Positions 27,023-40,500 of a DNA stretch of 64,000 nucleotides are shown one piece after another (position 1 is the first letter of the stretch; each line of letters opens with the position of its first letter). Where the stretch lies: NCBI GenBank assembly GCA_947359465.1, contig OX375876.1, positions 125,314,220 through 125,378,219 on the forward strand, written 5' to 3'. The notes under the pieces are model-generated. The model was not told where the DNA came from and searched no databases. It saw only the letters and a list, made by a program, of their open reading frames with translations. This DNA is from Metellina segmentata. Taxonomy: Eukaryota > Arthropoda > Arachnida > Araneae > Tetragnathidae. The position numbers were made by a program, and so were the translations under genes.

Positions 27023-27973
27023 GGTCTTGACTCTTTTTTTGATCGTGACTCTTTTTTTGGTCTTGACTTTTTTTTGGTCTCGACTCTTTTTCGGTATTGA
27101 CTCTTTATTATTGTGAGAACTCTTTTTTTTGTCACGACTCTTTTTTGGTCCCGACCCGTTTGTGGTCTCAACTCTTTAGTCTCTTTTTTGGTCTCGAATC
27201 TTTTTTGGTCCAAATCTTGTGGTTTTGACTCTTTTTTGGTATTAACTCTTTTTTGGTCTCGACTCATTTATTTTGGTCTCTGCTCTTTGCTGCTTTTTGT
27301 TTGGTCTCGACTCTTTTTTTTGGTCTTGACTCTTTGTTTTGTCTCGACTCTTTTTCGGACTCGACTCTTTTGTGGTCTCGACTCTTTTTTATGGTGATGT
27401 CTCTATTTTTTTCGACTTTTTTTTGTCTCGACTCTTTTTGTTTGTTCTCGACTCTTTTTTTGGTCTTGACTCTTTTTTGAACTTGACTCTTTTTTGGTCT
27501 CGACTCTTTTTTGGTCTTGACTCTTTTTTTTTGGTCTTGACCTTTTTTTTTGGTCTTGACTCTTTTTTGGTCTCGACTCTTTTTTTTGGTTTTGACTCTT
27601 TTTTTTCGTCTTGAATCTTTTTCGGTCTCGACTCTTTTGTGGTCTCGACTCTTTTTTTTTGTCTCTACTTTTTTTTGGTCTTGACTCTTTTTTTGATCGT
27701 GACTCTTTTTTTGGTCTTGACTTTTTTTGGTCTCGACTCTTTTTCGGTTTTGACTCTTTTTTATTGTGAGAACTCTTTTTTTTGTCACGACTCTTTTTTG
27801 GTCCCGACCCGTTTGTGGTCTCAACTCTTTAGTCTCTTTTTTGGTCTCGAATCTTTTTTGGTCCAACTCTTGTGGTTTTGACTCTTTTTTGGCCTTGACT
27901 CTTTTTTGTCCTCGACTCTTTTTTGGTCTTGACTCTTTTTTTGGTCTTGACTCTTTTATTTTGGTCTCTGCTC

Positions 27974-30900
27974 TTTATTGGTCTTGACTCTTTTTTGGTG
28001 GTCTCGACTCGTTTTTGGTCTCTGCTCTTTTCTGCTTTTTTTGTGGTCCTGTCTCTTTTGTGGTCTCAACTCTTTTTTGGTCCCGACTCTTTTTGGTTTT
28101 GACTCTTTATTGGTCTTGACTCTTTTTTTTGGTCCCGACTCTTTTTTTTTGGTCTCGACCCTTTTTTTGGTCTCGACCCTTTTTTTGGTCTCGACTCTTC
28201 TTTGGTTTCGACTTTATTTTGGTCTGGTTTTTTTTTCGGTCTCGATTCTTGTGGTCTTGACTCGTTTTTTTGGTCCTGACTCTTTTGTGGTCTTAAATCT
28301 TTTGTGGTCTAGACTCTTTTTTGGTTTCGACTCTTTTTGGTTTCGACTCTTTATTGGTCTTGACTCTTTTTTGGTGGTCTCGACTCGTTTTTGGTCTCTG
28401 CTCTTTTCTGCTTTTTTTTTGGTCTCGACTCTTCTTTGGTTTCGACTTTATTTTGGTCTGGTTTTTTTTTCGGTCTCGATTCTTGTGGTCTTGACTCGTT
28501 TTTTTGGTCCTGACTCTTTTGTGGTCTTAAATCTTTTGTGGTCTAGACTCTTTTTTGGTTTCGACTTTTTTTGGTCTGGTTTTTTTTTGGTATCGACTTT
28601 TTTTTTGGTTTCGACTTTTTTTGGTCTTGACTCTTTTTTTTTTGGTCTTTATTCTTTTTTTTGGTCTCGACTCTTTTTTGGTCTCTGCTCTTTTGTGGTA
28701 TCGACTCTTTTCCACAAAAAAAAGAATCTCTACTCTTTTTTGGTCTCGACTCTTTTTTGGTCTCTGCTCTTTTGTGGTCTTGACTCTTTTTCGGTCTCGA
28801 CTCTTTTGTGGTATCGACTCTTTTTTGGTTTCATCTCTTTTTTGGTCCAACTCTTTTTTGGTTAAGATTTTTTTTTGGTCTCGACTCTTTTTTTATGGTC
28901 TCGACTCTTTTTTTGGTCTTGACTTTTTTTGGTCTCGACTCTATTTTGGTGGTCTCGATTCTTTTTTGGTCTCTGCTCTTATAAGGTCTCGACTCTTTTT
29001 CGGTCTCGACTCTTTTGTGGTCTCAACTCTTTTTTGGTCTCTGCCCTTTTCTGCTTTTTTTTTTGTCTCGACTTTTTTTTGGTCCCGTCTCTTTTTGGTT
29101 TTGACTCTTTATTGGTCTCGACTCTTTTTTGGTTTCAACTCATTTTTGGTCCAACTCTTTTTTGGTTTCGATTTTTCTTTGGTCTCGACTCTTTTTTAGT
29201 CTTGACTCTTATGTGGTCTCAACTCTTTTTTGGTCCAACTCTTTTTTGGTTTCGACTTTTTTTGGTCTTGACTATTTTTTTTGTCTCGACTCTTTTATTT
29301 TGGTCTCGGCTCCTTTTTGGTCTCTGCTCTTTTCTGCTTTTTTTTGTCTTGACTCTTTTTTTTTGGTCTTGACTCTTTTTTTTTGTTCTTGACTCTCTTC
29401 TTTTTGGTCTCGACTCTTTTTTGATATCTGCTCTTTTATTTTTTTTAGGTCTCTACTCATTTTTGGTCCTGACTCTTTTGTGGTCTCGACTCTTCATTGG
29501 TCTTGACTCTTTTTTGGTTTCAACTCGTTTTTGGTCCAACTCTTATTTGTTTCGATTTTTTTTGGTCTCGACTTTTTTTTGGTCTTGACTCTTTTTTGGT
29601 CTCGACTCTTTTTTTTGGTCTCGACTCTTTTTTTTGGTCTCGACCCTTTTTTTGGTCTTAACTCTTTTTTGGTGGTCTCGACTCTTTTTTGGTGGTCTTG
29701 ACACTTTTTTTGTCTCGACTCTTTTTCGGTCTCGACTCTTTTTGGTTTCGACTCTTTATTGGTCTTGACTCTTTTTTGGTGGTTTCGACTCGTTTTTGGT
29801 CTCTTCTCTTTTCTGCTTTTTTTTTGGTCTCGACTCTTTATTTTTTGTCTTGACTCTTTTTTTTTTGTCTCGACTCTTTTTTTGTCTCGACTCTTTTTTT
29901 TTGGTCTCGACTCTTTTTTTGGTCTCGACTCTTCTTTGGTTTCGACTTTATTTTGGTCTGGTTTTTTTTTCGTTCTCGATACTTGTGGTCTTGACTCGTT
30001 TTTTTGGTCCTGACTCTTTTGTGGTCTAGACTCTTTTTTGGTTTCGACTTTTTGTGGTCTAGTTTTTTTTTGGTCTCGACTCTTTTTTGGTTTCGACTTT
30101 TTTTGGTCTTGACTCTTTTTTTTGGTCTTTATTCTTTTTTTTGGTCTCGACTCTTTTTTGGCCTCTGCTCTTTTCTGCTTTTTTTTTGTCTTGATTTTTT
30201 TTTTGTCTCGACTCTTTTTTCGGTCTCGACTCTTTTTTTGGTCTCGACTCTTTTTTTTTTGTCTCGACTCTTTCTTGGTGTCAACTCTTTTGTGTTCTGG
30301 ACTCTTTTTTGGTTTCGACTTTTTTTATGGTGAGGACTTTTTATTTTGTCTCTACTCTTTTGTGGTCCTGTCTCTTTTGTGGTCTCAACTCTTTTTTGGT
30401 CCCGACTCTTTTTGGTTTTGACTCTTTATTGGTCTTGACTCTTTTTTTTGGTCCCGACTCTTTTTTTTTGGTCTCGACCCTTTTTTTTGGTCTTAACTCT
30501 TTTTTGGTGGTCTCGACTCTTTTTTGGTGGTCTTGACTCTTTTTTTGTCTCGACTCTTTTTCGGTCACGACTCTTTTTGGTTTCGACTCTTTATTGGTCT
30601 TGACTGTTTTTTGGTGGTCTCGACTCGTTTTTGGTCTCTGCTCTTTTCTGCTTTTTTTTTGGTCTCGACTCTTTATTTTTTGTCTTGACTCTTTTTTTTT
30701 GTCTCGACTCTTTTTTTTGGTCTCGACTCTTCTTTGGTTTCGACTTTATTTTGGTCTGGTTTTTTTTTCGGTCTCGATTCTTGTGGTCTTGACTCGTTTT
30801 TTTGGTCCTGACTCTTTTGTGGTCTAGACTCTTTTTTGGTTTCGACTTTTTGTGGTCTGGTTTTTTTTTGGTCTCGACTCTTTTTTGGTTTCGACTTTTT

Positions 30901-31905
30901 TTGGTATTGACTCTTTTTTTGGTCTTTATTCTTTTTTTTGGTCTCGACTCTTTTTTGGCCTCTGCTCTTTTCTGCTTTTTTTTTGTCTTGATTTTTTTTG
31001 TCTCGACTCTTTTTCGGTCTCGACTCTTTTTTTGGTCTCGACTCTTTTTTTTTGTCTCGACTCTTTCTTGGTGTCAACTCTTTTGTGTTCTGGACTCTTT
31101 TTTGGTTTCGACTTTTTTTATGGTGAGGACTTTTTATTTTGTCTCTACTCTTTTGTGGTCCTGTCTCTTTTGTGGTCTCAACTCTTTTTTGGTCCCGACT
31201 CTTTTTGGTTTTGACTCTTTATTGGTCTTGACTCTTTTTTTTGGTCCCGACTCTTTTTTTTTGGTCTCGACCCTTTTTTTTGGTCTTAACTCTTTTTTGG
31301 TGGTCTCGACTCTTTTTTGGTGGTCTTGACTCTTTTTTTGTCTCGACTCTTTTTCGGTCACGACTCTTTTTGGTTTCGACTCTTTATTGGTCTTGACTCT
31401 TTTTTGGTGGTCTCGACTCGTTTTTGGTCTCTGCTCTTTTCTGCTTTTTTTTTGTCTCGACTCTTTTTTTGTCTCGACTCTTTTTTTTTTGGTCTCGACT
31501 CTTTTTTTGGTCTCGACTCTTCTTTGGTTTCGACTTTATTTTGGTCTGGTTTTTTTTTCGTTCTCGATACTTGTGGTCTTGACTCGTTTTTTTGGTCCTG
31601 ACTCTTTTGTGGTCTAGACTCTTTTTTGGTTTCGACTTTTTGTGGTCTGGTTTTTTTTGGTCTCGACTCTTTTTTGGTTTCGACTTTTTTTGGTCTTGAC
31701 TCTTTTTTTTGGTCTTTATTCTTTTTTTTGGTCTCGACTCTTTTTTGGCCTCTGCTCTTTTCTGCTTTTTTTTTGTCTTGATTTTTTTTTTGTCTCGACT
31801 CTTTTTTCGGTCTCGACTCTTTTTTTGGTCTCGACTCTTTTTTTTTTGTCTCGACTCTTTCTTGGTGTCAACTCTTTTGTGTTCTGGACTCTTTTTTGGT
31901 TTCGA
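27974..31905 (+). repeat. Family B satellite block, second
   Basis: This is the copy of the block at 9,316-13,255, with the same entry sequence (GCTCTTTATTGGTC) and the same 793-bp internal period between landmarks near 30,327 and 31,120. It lies wholly inside the 10.5-kb duplication, so it arose with it and not independently. Confidence 0.85.
28704..28731 (-). repeat. Inverted satellite monomer, site 4
   Basis: Same form as site 1 at the 18,658-bp offset, so it was carried by the 10.5-kb duplication. Confidence 0.8.
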
Positions 31906-34322
31906 CTTTTTTTTGGTCTTGACTCTCTTTTCGGTCACGACTCTTTTACTTTGGTCTCGGCTATTTTTTGGTCTCTGCTCTTTTCTGCTTTTTTTTGTCT
32001 CGACCCTTTGTTTTGGTCGTGACTCTTTTTTTTGGTGAAGACTCTTTTTTTTTGTCTCGACTCTTTTTTTTGGTCTCGACTCTTTTTTTAGGTCTTGACT
32101 CTTTTTTTTGGTCTTAACTCTTTTTTGCTCTCTGCTCTTTTTTTGGCCTCGACTCTTTTTTTTGGTCTTGACTCTTTTTTGGTCTTGACTCTTTTTTGGT
32201 CTTGACACTCTTTTGGGTCACGACTCTTTTACTTTGGTCTCGGCTCTTTTTTGGTCTCTGCTCTTTTCTGCTTTTTTTTGTCTCGACCCTTTGTTTTGGT
32301 CTTGACTCTTTTTTTTTGGTGAAGACTCTTTTTTTTGTCTTGACTCTTTTTTTAGGTCTTGACTCTTTTTTTTTGGTCTCAACTCTTTTTTGGTATTGAC
32401 TCTTTTTGTCCTCGATTCTTTTTTGGCTTGACTCTTTTTTGGTCTTGACTCTTTTTTGGTCTTGACTCTTTTTTGATCTTGACTCTTTTTTGGTCTCGAC
32501 TCTTTTTTGGTCTTGACTCTTTTTTTTTGGTCTTGACCTTTTTTTTTGGTCTTGACTCTTTTTTGGTCTCGACTCTTTTTTTTTGGTTTTGACTCTTTTT
32601 TTTTTGGTCTTGAATCTTTTTCGGTCTCGACTCTTTTGTGGTCTCGACTCTTTTTTTTTTGTCTCTACTTTTTTTTGGTCTTGACTCTTTTTTTGATTGT
32701 GACTCTTTTTTTGGTCTTGACTTTTTTTTGGTCTCGACTCTTTTTCGGTATTGACTCTTTTTTATTGTGAGAACTCTTTTTTTTGTCACGACTCTTTTTT
32801 GGTCCCGACCCGTTTGTGGTCTCAACTCTTTAGTCTCTTTTTTGGTCTCGAATCTTTTTTGGTCCAACTCTTGTGGTTTTGACTCTTTTTTGGTATTGAC
32901 TCTTTTTTGTCCTCGACTCTTTTTTGGTCTTGACTCTTTTTTTGGTCTTGACTCTTTTATTTTGGTCTCTGCTCTTTTGTGGTCTCGACTCTTTTGTGGC
33001 CTCGACTCTTTTTGGGTTTCAACTCTTTTTTGGTCCTACTCTTTTTTGGTTTCGACTTTTTTTTGGTCTTGACTCTCTTTTCGGTCACGACTCTTTTACT
33101 TTGGTCTCGGCTATTTTTTGGTCTCTGCTCTTTTCTGCTTTTTTTTGTCTCGACCCTTTGTCTTGGTCGTGACTCTTTTTTTTGGTGAAGACTCTTTTTT
33201 TTGTCTCGACTCTTTTTTTTGGTCTCGACTCTTTTTTTAGGTCTTGACTCTTTTTTTTGGTCTCAACTCTTTTTTGCTCTCTGCTCTTTTTTTGGCCTCG
33301 ACTCTTTTTTTTGGTCTTGACTCTTTTTTGGTCTTGACTCTTTTTTGGTCTTGACTCTTTTTTGGTCTTGACACTCTTTTTGGTCACGACTCTTTTACTT
33401 TGGTCTCGGCTCTTTTTTGGTCTCTGCTCTTTTCTGCTTTTTTTTGTCTCGACCCTTTGTTTTGGTCTTGACTCTTTTTTTTGGTGAAGACTCTTTTTTT
33501 AGGTCTTGACTCTTTTTTTTGGTCTCAACTCTTTTTTGCTCTCTGCTCTTTTTTTGGCCTCGACTCTTTTTTTTGGTCTTGACTCTTTTTTGGTCTTGAC
33601 TCTTTTTTGGTCTCGACTCTTTTTTTTTTGTCTCTACTTTTTTTTGGTCTTGACTCTTTTTTTGATTGTGACTCTTTTTTTGGTCTTGACTTTTTTTTGG
33701 TCTCGACTCTTTTTCGGTATTGACTCTTTTTTATTGTGAGAACTCTTTTTTTTGTCACGACTCTTTTTTGGTCCCGACCCGTTTGTGGTCTCAACTCTTT
33801 AGTCTCTTTTTTGGTCTCGAATCTTTTTTGGTCCAACTCTTGTGGTTTTGACTCTTTTTTGGTCTTGACTCTTTTTTTGGTCTTGACTCTTTTATTTTGG
33901 TCTCTGCTCTTTTGTGGTCTCGACTCTTTTGTGGCCTCGACTCTTTTTGGGTTTCAACTCTTTTTTGGTCCTACTCTTTTTTGGTTTCGACTTTTTTTTG
34001 GTCTTGACTCTCTTTTTGGTCACGACTCTTTTACTTTGGTCTCGGCTATTTTTTGGTCTCTGCTCTTTTTTTTTTGGTCTCGACTCTTTTTTTTGGTCTT
34101 GACTCTTTTGTGGTGTCAACTCTTTTGTGGTCACGACTCTTTTTGGTTTTGACTCTTTTTTGGTTTCAAATCGTTTTTGATCCAAATCTTTTTTGGTTTC
34201 GATTTTTTTTGGTCTCGACTTTTTTTGGTTCTTGACTTTTTATTTGTTCTTGACTTTTTTTTTGGTGTCGACTCTTTTTGTTTGTTCTCGACTCTTTTTT
34301 GGTCTGCTCTTTTGTGGTCTCG

Positions 34323-34351
34323 ACTCTTTTCCACAAAATAAATAGTCTACG
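34323..34351 (-). repeat. Inverted satellite monomer, site 5
   Basis: Same form as sites 2 and 3, at offset 18,649 from site 2. Confidence 0.75.
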
Positions 34352-37300
34352 CTTTTTTGGTCTCTGCTCTTTTCTGCTTTTTTTTTGGTCACGACTCTTT
34401 TTCGGTCTCGACTCTTTTGTGGAGTCAACTCTTTTATGGTCCCGACTCTTTTTGGTTTTGACTCTTTTTTTGGTCTTGACTCATTTATTTTGGTCTCTGC
34501 TCTTTGCTGCTTTTTGTTTGGTCTCGACTCTTTTTTTTGGTCTTGACTCTTTGTTTTGTCTCGACTCTTTTTCGGACTCGACTCTTTTGTGGTCTCGACT
34601 CTTTTTTATGGTGATGTCTCTATTTTTTTCGACTTTTTTTTGTCTCGACTCTTTTTGTTTGTTCTCGACTCTTTTTTTGGTCTTGACTCTTTTTTGGTCT
34701 TGACTCTTTTTTAGTCTCGACTCTTTTTTGGTCTTGACTCTTTTTTTTGGTCTTGACTCTTTTTTTGGTCTTGCTCTTTTATTTTGGTCTCTGCTCTTTT
34801 CTGCTTTTTGTTTGGTCTCGACTCTTTTTTTTTGGTCTTGACTCTTTTTTTTGGTCTTGACTCTTTTTCGGTCTCGACTCTTTTGTGGTCTCGACTCTTT
34901 TTTATGGTGAGGACTCTTTTTTTTTCGACTTTTTTTTGTCTCGACTCTTTTGTGGCCTCTGCTCTTTTCTTTTTTTTGGTCTCGACTCTTTTTTTTGGTC
35001 TTGATTTTTTTTTTGTCTCGACTCTTTTTGGGTCTCGCCTCTTTTGTGGTCTCGACACTTTTTTTTTGTCTCAACTTTTTTTTGGTCTTGACTCTTTTTT
35101 TGATCGTGATTTTTTTTTGGTCGTGACTTTTTTTGGTCTCGACTCTTTTTCGGTATTGACTCTTTTTTTAATGTGAGAACTCTTTTTTTTGTCTCGACTC
35201 TTTTTTGGTCTTGACTCTTTTTTGGTCTTGACTCTTTTTTGGTCTTGACTCTTTTTTGATCTTGACTCTTTTTTGGTCTCGACTCTTTTTTGGTCTTGAC
35301 TCTTTTTTTTTTGGTCTTGACCTTTTTTTTTGGTCTTGACTCTTTTTTGGTCTCGACTCTTTTTTTTGGTTTTTACTCTTTTTTTTTGGTCTTGAATCTT
35401 TTTCGGTCTCGACTCTTTTGTGGTCTCGACTCTTTTTTTTTGTCTCAACTTTTTTTTGGTCTTGACTCTTTTTTTGATCGTGATTTTTTTTTGGTCGTGA
35501 CTTTTTTTGGTCTCGACTCTTTTTCGGTATTGACTCTTTTTTTATTGTGAGAACTCTTTTTTTTGGTCTCGACTCTTTTTTGGTCTTGACTCTTTTTTGG
35601 TCTTGACTCTTTTTTGGTCTTGACTCTTTTTTGATCTTGACTCTTTTTTGGTCTCGACTCTTTTTTGGTCTTGACTCTTTTTTTTTTGGTCTTGACTTTT
35701 TTTTGGTCTCGACTCTTTTTCGGTTTTGACTCTTTTTTATTGTGAGAACTCTTTTTTTTGTCACGACTCTTTTTTGGTCCCGACCCGTTTGTGGTCTCAA
35801 CTCTTTAGTCTCTTTTTTGGTCTCGAATCTTTTTTGGTCCCGACCCGTTTGTGGTCTCAACTCTTTAGTCTCTTTTTTGGTCTCGAATCTTTTTTGGTCC
35901 AACTCTTGTGGTTTTGACTCTTTTTTGGTCTTGACTCTTTTTTGTCCTCGACTCTTTTTTGTCCTTGACTCTTTTTTTGGTCTTGACTCTTTTATTTTGG
36001 TCTCTGCTCTTTTGTGGTCTCGACTCTTTTTGGGTTTCAACTCTTTTTTGGTCCTACTCTTTTTTGGTTTCGACTTTTTTTTGGTCTTGACTCTCTTTTT
36101 GGTCACGACTCTTTTACTTTGGTCTCGGCTATTTTTTGGTCTCTGCTCTTTTTTTTTTGGTCTCGACTCTTTTTTTTGGTCTTGACTCTTTTTTGGTCTT
36201 GACTCTTTTGTGGTCTCGACTCTTTTGTGGTCTCGATTCTTTTTTGGTTTCAACTCTTTTTTGGTCCTACTCTTTTTTGGTTTCGACTTTTTTTTGGTCT
36301 TGACTCTCTTTTCGGTCACGACTCTTTTACTTTGGTCTCGGCTATTTTTTGGTCTCTGCTCTTTTCTGCTTTTTTTTGTCTCGACCCTTTGTTTTGGTCG
36401 TGACTCTTTTTTTTGGTGAAGACTCTTTTTTTTTGTCTCGACTCTTTTTTTTGGTCTCGACTCTTTTTTTAGGTCTTGACTCTTTTTTTTGGTCTCAACT
36501 CTTTTTTGCTCTCTGCTCTTTTTTTGGCCTCGACTCTTTTTTTTGGTCTTGACTCTTTTTTGGTTTCGACTTTTTTTTGGTCTTGACTCTCTTTTCGGTC
36601 ACGACTCTTTTACTTTGGTCTCGGCTATTTTTTGGTCTCTGCTCTTTTCTGCTTTTTTTTGTCTCGACCCTTTGTTTTGGTCTTGACTCTTTTTTTTGGT
36701 GAAGACTCTTTTTTTTGTCTCGACTCTTTTTTTAGGTCTTGACTCTTTTTTTTTGGTCTCAACTCTTTTTTGGTATTGACTCTTTTTGTCCTCGACTCTT
36801 TTTTGGACTTGACTCTTTTTTGGTCTTGACTCTTTTTTGGTCTTGACTCTTTTTTGATCTTGACTCTTTTTTGGTCTCGACTCTATTTTGGTCTTGACTC
36901 TTTTTTTTGGTCTTGACCTTTTTTTTTGGTCTTGACTCTTTTTTGGTCTCGACTCTTTTTTTTGGTTTTGACTCTTTTTTTTTGGTCTTGAATCTTTTTC
37001 GGTCTCGACTCTTTTGTGGTCTCGACTCTTTTTTATGGTGAGGACTCTTTTTTTTTCGACTTTTTTTTGTCTCGACTCTTTTGTGGTCTCGACTCTTTTT
37101 TTTTGGTAAGGACTCTTTTTTGGTCTCTGCTCTTTTCTTTTTTTTGGTCTCGACTCTTTTTTTTGGTCTTGATTTTTTTTGTCTCGACTCTTTTTCGGTC
37201 TCGCCTCTTTTGTGGTCTCGACTCTTTTTTTTTTGTCTCTACTTTTTTTTGGTCTTGACTCTTTTTTTGATCGTGATTTTTTTTGGTCGTGACTTTTTTT

Positions 37301-37521
37301 GGTCTCGACTCTTTTTCGGTATTGACTCTTTTTTTATTGTGAGAACTCTTTTTTTTTGTCACGGCTCTTTTTTGGTCCCGACCCGTTTGTGGTCTCAACT
37401 CCTTAGTCACTTTTTTTGGTCTCGAATCTTTTTTGGTCCAACTCTTGTGGTTTTGACTCTTTTTTGGTATTGACTCTTTTTTGTCCTCGACTCTTTTTTG
37501 GTCTTGACTCTTTTTTTGGTC

Positions 37522-40500
37522 TTGACTCTTTTATTTTGGTCTCTGCTCTTTTGTGGTCTCGACTCTTTTGTGGCCTCGACTCTTTTTGGGTTTCAACTCT
37601 TTTTTGGTCCTACTCTTTTTTGGTTTCGACTTTTTTTTGGTCTTGACTCTCTTTTCGGTCACGACTCTTTTACTTTGGTCTCGGCTATTTTTTGGTCTCT
37701 GCTCTTTTCTGCTTTTTTTTGTCTCGACCCTTTGTCTTGGTCGTGACTCTTTTTTTTGGTGAAGACTCTTTTTTTTTGGTCTTGAATCTTTTTCGGTCTC
37801 GACTCTTTTGTGGTCTCGACTCTTTTTTTTTGTCTCAACTTTTTTTTGGTCTTGACTCTTTTTTTGATCGTGATTTTTTTTTGGTCGTGACTTTTTTTGG
37901 TCTCGACTCTTTTTCGGTATTGACTCTTTTTTTATTGTGAGAACTCTTTTTTTTGGTCTCGACTCTTTTTTGGTCTTGACTCTTTTTTGGTCTTGACTCT
38001 TTTTTGGTCTTGACTCTTTTTTGATCTTGACTCTTTTTTGGTCTCGACTCTTTTTTGGTCTTGACTCTTTTTTTTTTGGTCTTGACTTTTTTTTGGTCTC
38101 GACTCTTTTTCGGTTTTGACTCTTTTTTATTGTGAGAACTCTTTTTTTTGTCACGACTCTTTTTTGGTCCCGACCCGTTTGTGGTCTCAACTCTTTAGTC
38201 TCTTTTTTGGTCTCGAATCTTTTTTGGTCCCGACCCGTTTGTGGTCTCAACTCTTTAGTCTCTTTTTTGGTCTCGAATCTTTTTTGGTCCAACTCTTGTG
38301 GTTTTGACTCTTTTTTGGTCTTGACTCTTTTTTGTCCTCGACTCTTTTTTGTCCTTGACTCTTTTTTTGGTCTTGACTCTTTTATTTTGGTCTCTGCTCT
38401 TTTGTGGTCTCGACTCTTTTTGGGTTTCAACTCTTTTTTGGTCCTACTCTTTTTTGGTTTCGACTTTTTTTTGGTCTTGACTCTCTTTTTGGTCACGACT
38501 CTTTTACTTTGGTCTCGGCTATTTTTTGGTCTCTGCTCTTTTTTTTTTGGTCTCGACTCTTTTTTTTGGTCTTGACTCTTTTTTGGTCTTGACTCTTTTG
38601 TGGTCTCGACTCTTTTGTGGTCTCGATTCTTTTTTGGTTTCAACTCTTTTTTGGTCCTACTCTTTTTTGGTTTCGACTTTTTTTTGGTCTTGACTCTCTT
38701 TTCGGTCACGACTCTTTTACTTTGGTCTCGGCTATTTTTTGGTCTCTGCTCTTTTCTGCTTTTTTTTGTCTCGACCCTTTGTTTTGGTCGTGACTCTTTT
38801 TTTTGGTGAAGACTCTTTTTTTTTGTCTCGACTCTTTTTTTTGGTCTCGACTCTTTTTTTAGGTCTTGACTCTTTTTTTTGGTCTCAACTCTTTTTTGCT
38901 CTCTGCTCTTTTTTTGGCCTCGACTCTTTTTTTTGGTCTTGACTCTTTTTTGGTTTCGACTTTTTTTTGGTCTTGACTCTCTTTTCGGTCACGACTCTTT
39001 TACTTTGGTCTCGGCTATTTTTTGGTCTCTGCTCTTTTCTGCTTTTTTTTGTCTCGACCCTTTGTTTTGGTCTTGACTCTTTTTTTTGGTGAAGACTCTT
39101 TTTTTTGTCTCGACTCTTTTTTTAGGTCTTGACTCTTTTTTTTTGGTCTCAACTCTTTTTTGGTATTGACTCTTTTTGTCCTCGACTCTTTTTTGGACTT
39201 GACTCTTTTTTGGTCTTGACTCTTTTTTGGTCTTGACTCTTTTTTGATCTTGACTCTTTTTTGGTCTCGACTCTATTTTGGTCTTGACTCTTTTTTTTGG
39301 TCTTGACCTTTTTTTTTGGTCTTGACTCTTTTTTGGTCTCGACTCTTTTTTTTGGTTTTGACTCTTTTTTTTTGGTCTTGAATCTTTTTCGGTCTCGACT
39401 CTTTTGTGGTCTCGACTCTTTTTTATGGTGAGGACTCTTTTTTTTTCGACTTTTTTTTGACTCGACTCTTTTGTGGTCTCGACTCTTTTTTTTTGGTAAG
39501 GACTCTTTTTTGGTCTCTGCTCTTTTCTTTTTTTTGGTCTCGACTCTTTTTTTTGGTCTTGATTTTTTTTGTCTCGACTCTTTTTCGGTCTCGCCTCTTT
39601 TGTGGTCTCGACTCTTTTTTTTTTGTCTCTACTTTTTTTTGGTCTTGACTCTTTTTTTGATCGTGATTTTTTTTGGTCGTGACTTTTTTTGGTCTCGACT
39701 CTTTTTCGGTATTGACTCTTTTTTTATTGTGAGAACTCTTTTTTTTTGTCACGGCTCTTTTTTGGTCCCGACCCGTTTGTGGTCTCAACTCCTTAGTCAC
39801 TTTTTTTGGTCTCGAATCTTTTTTGGTCCAACTCTTGTGGTTTTGACTCTTTTTTGGTATTGACTCTTTTTTGTCCTCGACTCTTTTTTGGTCTTGACTC
39901 TTTTTTTGGTCGACTCTTTTATTTTGGTCTCGACTCTTTTGTGGTCTCGACTGTTTTGTGGTCTCGACTCTTTTTTGGTTTCAACTCTTTTTTGGTCCTA
40001 CTCTTTTTTGGTTTCGACTTTTTTTTGGTCTTGACTCTCTTTTCGGTCACGACTCTTTTACTTTGGTCTCGGCTATTTTTTGGTCTCTGCTCTTTTCTGC
40101 TTTTTTTTGTCTCGACCCTTTGTTTTGGTCTTGACTCTTTTTTTTTGGTGAAGACTCTTTTTTTTGTCTCGACTCTTTTTTTTGGTCTCGACTCTTTTTT
40201 GAGGTCTTGACTCTTTTTTTTGGTCTCAACTCTTTTTTGCTCTCTGCTCTTTTTTTGGCCTCGACTCTTTTTTTTGGTCTTGACTCTTTTTTGGTCTTGA
40301 CTCTTTTTTGGTCTTGACTCTTTTTTGGTCTTGACACTCTTTTTGGTCACGACTCTTTTACTTTGGTCTCGGCTCTTTTTTGGTCTCTGCTCTTTTCTGC
40401 TTTTTTTTTGTCTCGACCCTTTGTTTTGGTCTTGACTCTTTTTTTTGGTGAAGACTCTTTTTAATGTCTCGACTCTTTTTTAGGTCTTGACTCTTTTTTT

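Larger units (their letters stand above)
27023..37521 (+). repeat. 10.5-kb near-identical copy of 8,365-18,872
   Basis: From 27,023 the sequence repeats 8,365 onward at offset 18,658. The offset becomes 18,650 at the 8-bp difference near 12,729/31,387 and 18,649 after a one-base T-run change near 33.2 kb. The match breaks at about 18,872/37,521, where one copy reads GGTCGACTC and the other GGTCTTGACTC. I noticed only scattered substitutions, for example near 11,397/30,055 and 16,406/35,055. It contains the second family B block and inverted monomers near 28,712 and 34,331. Confidence 0.9.
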
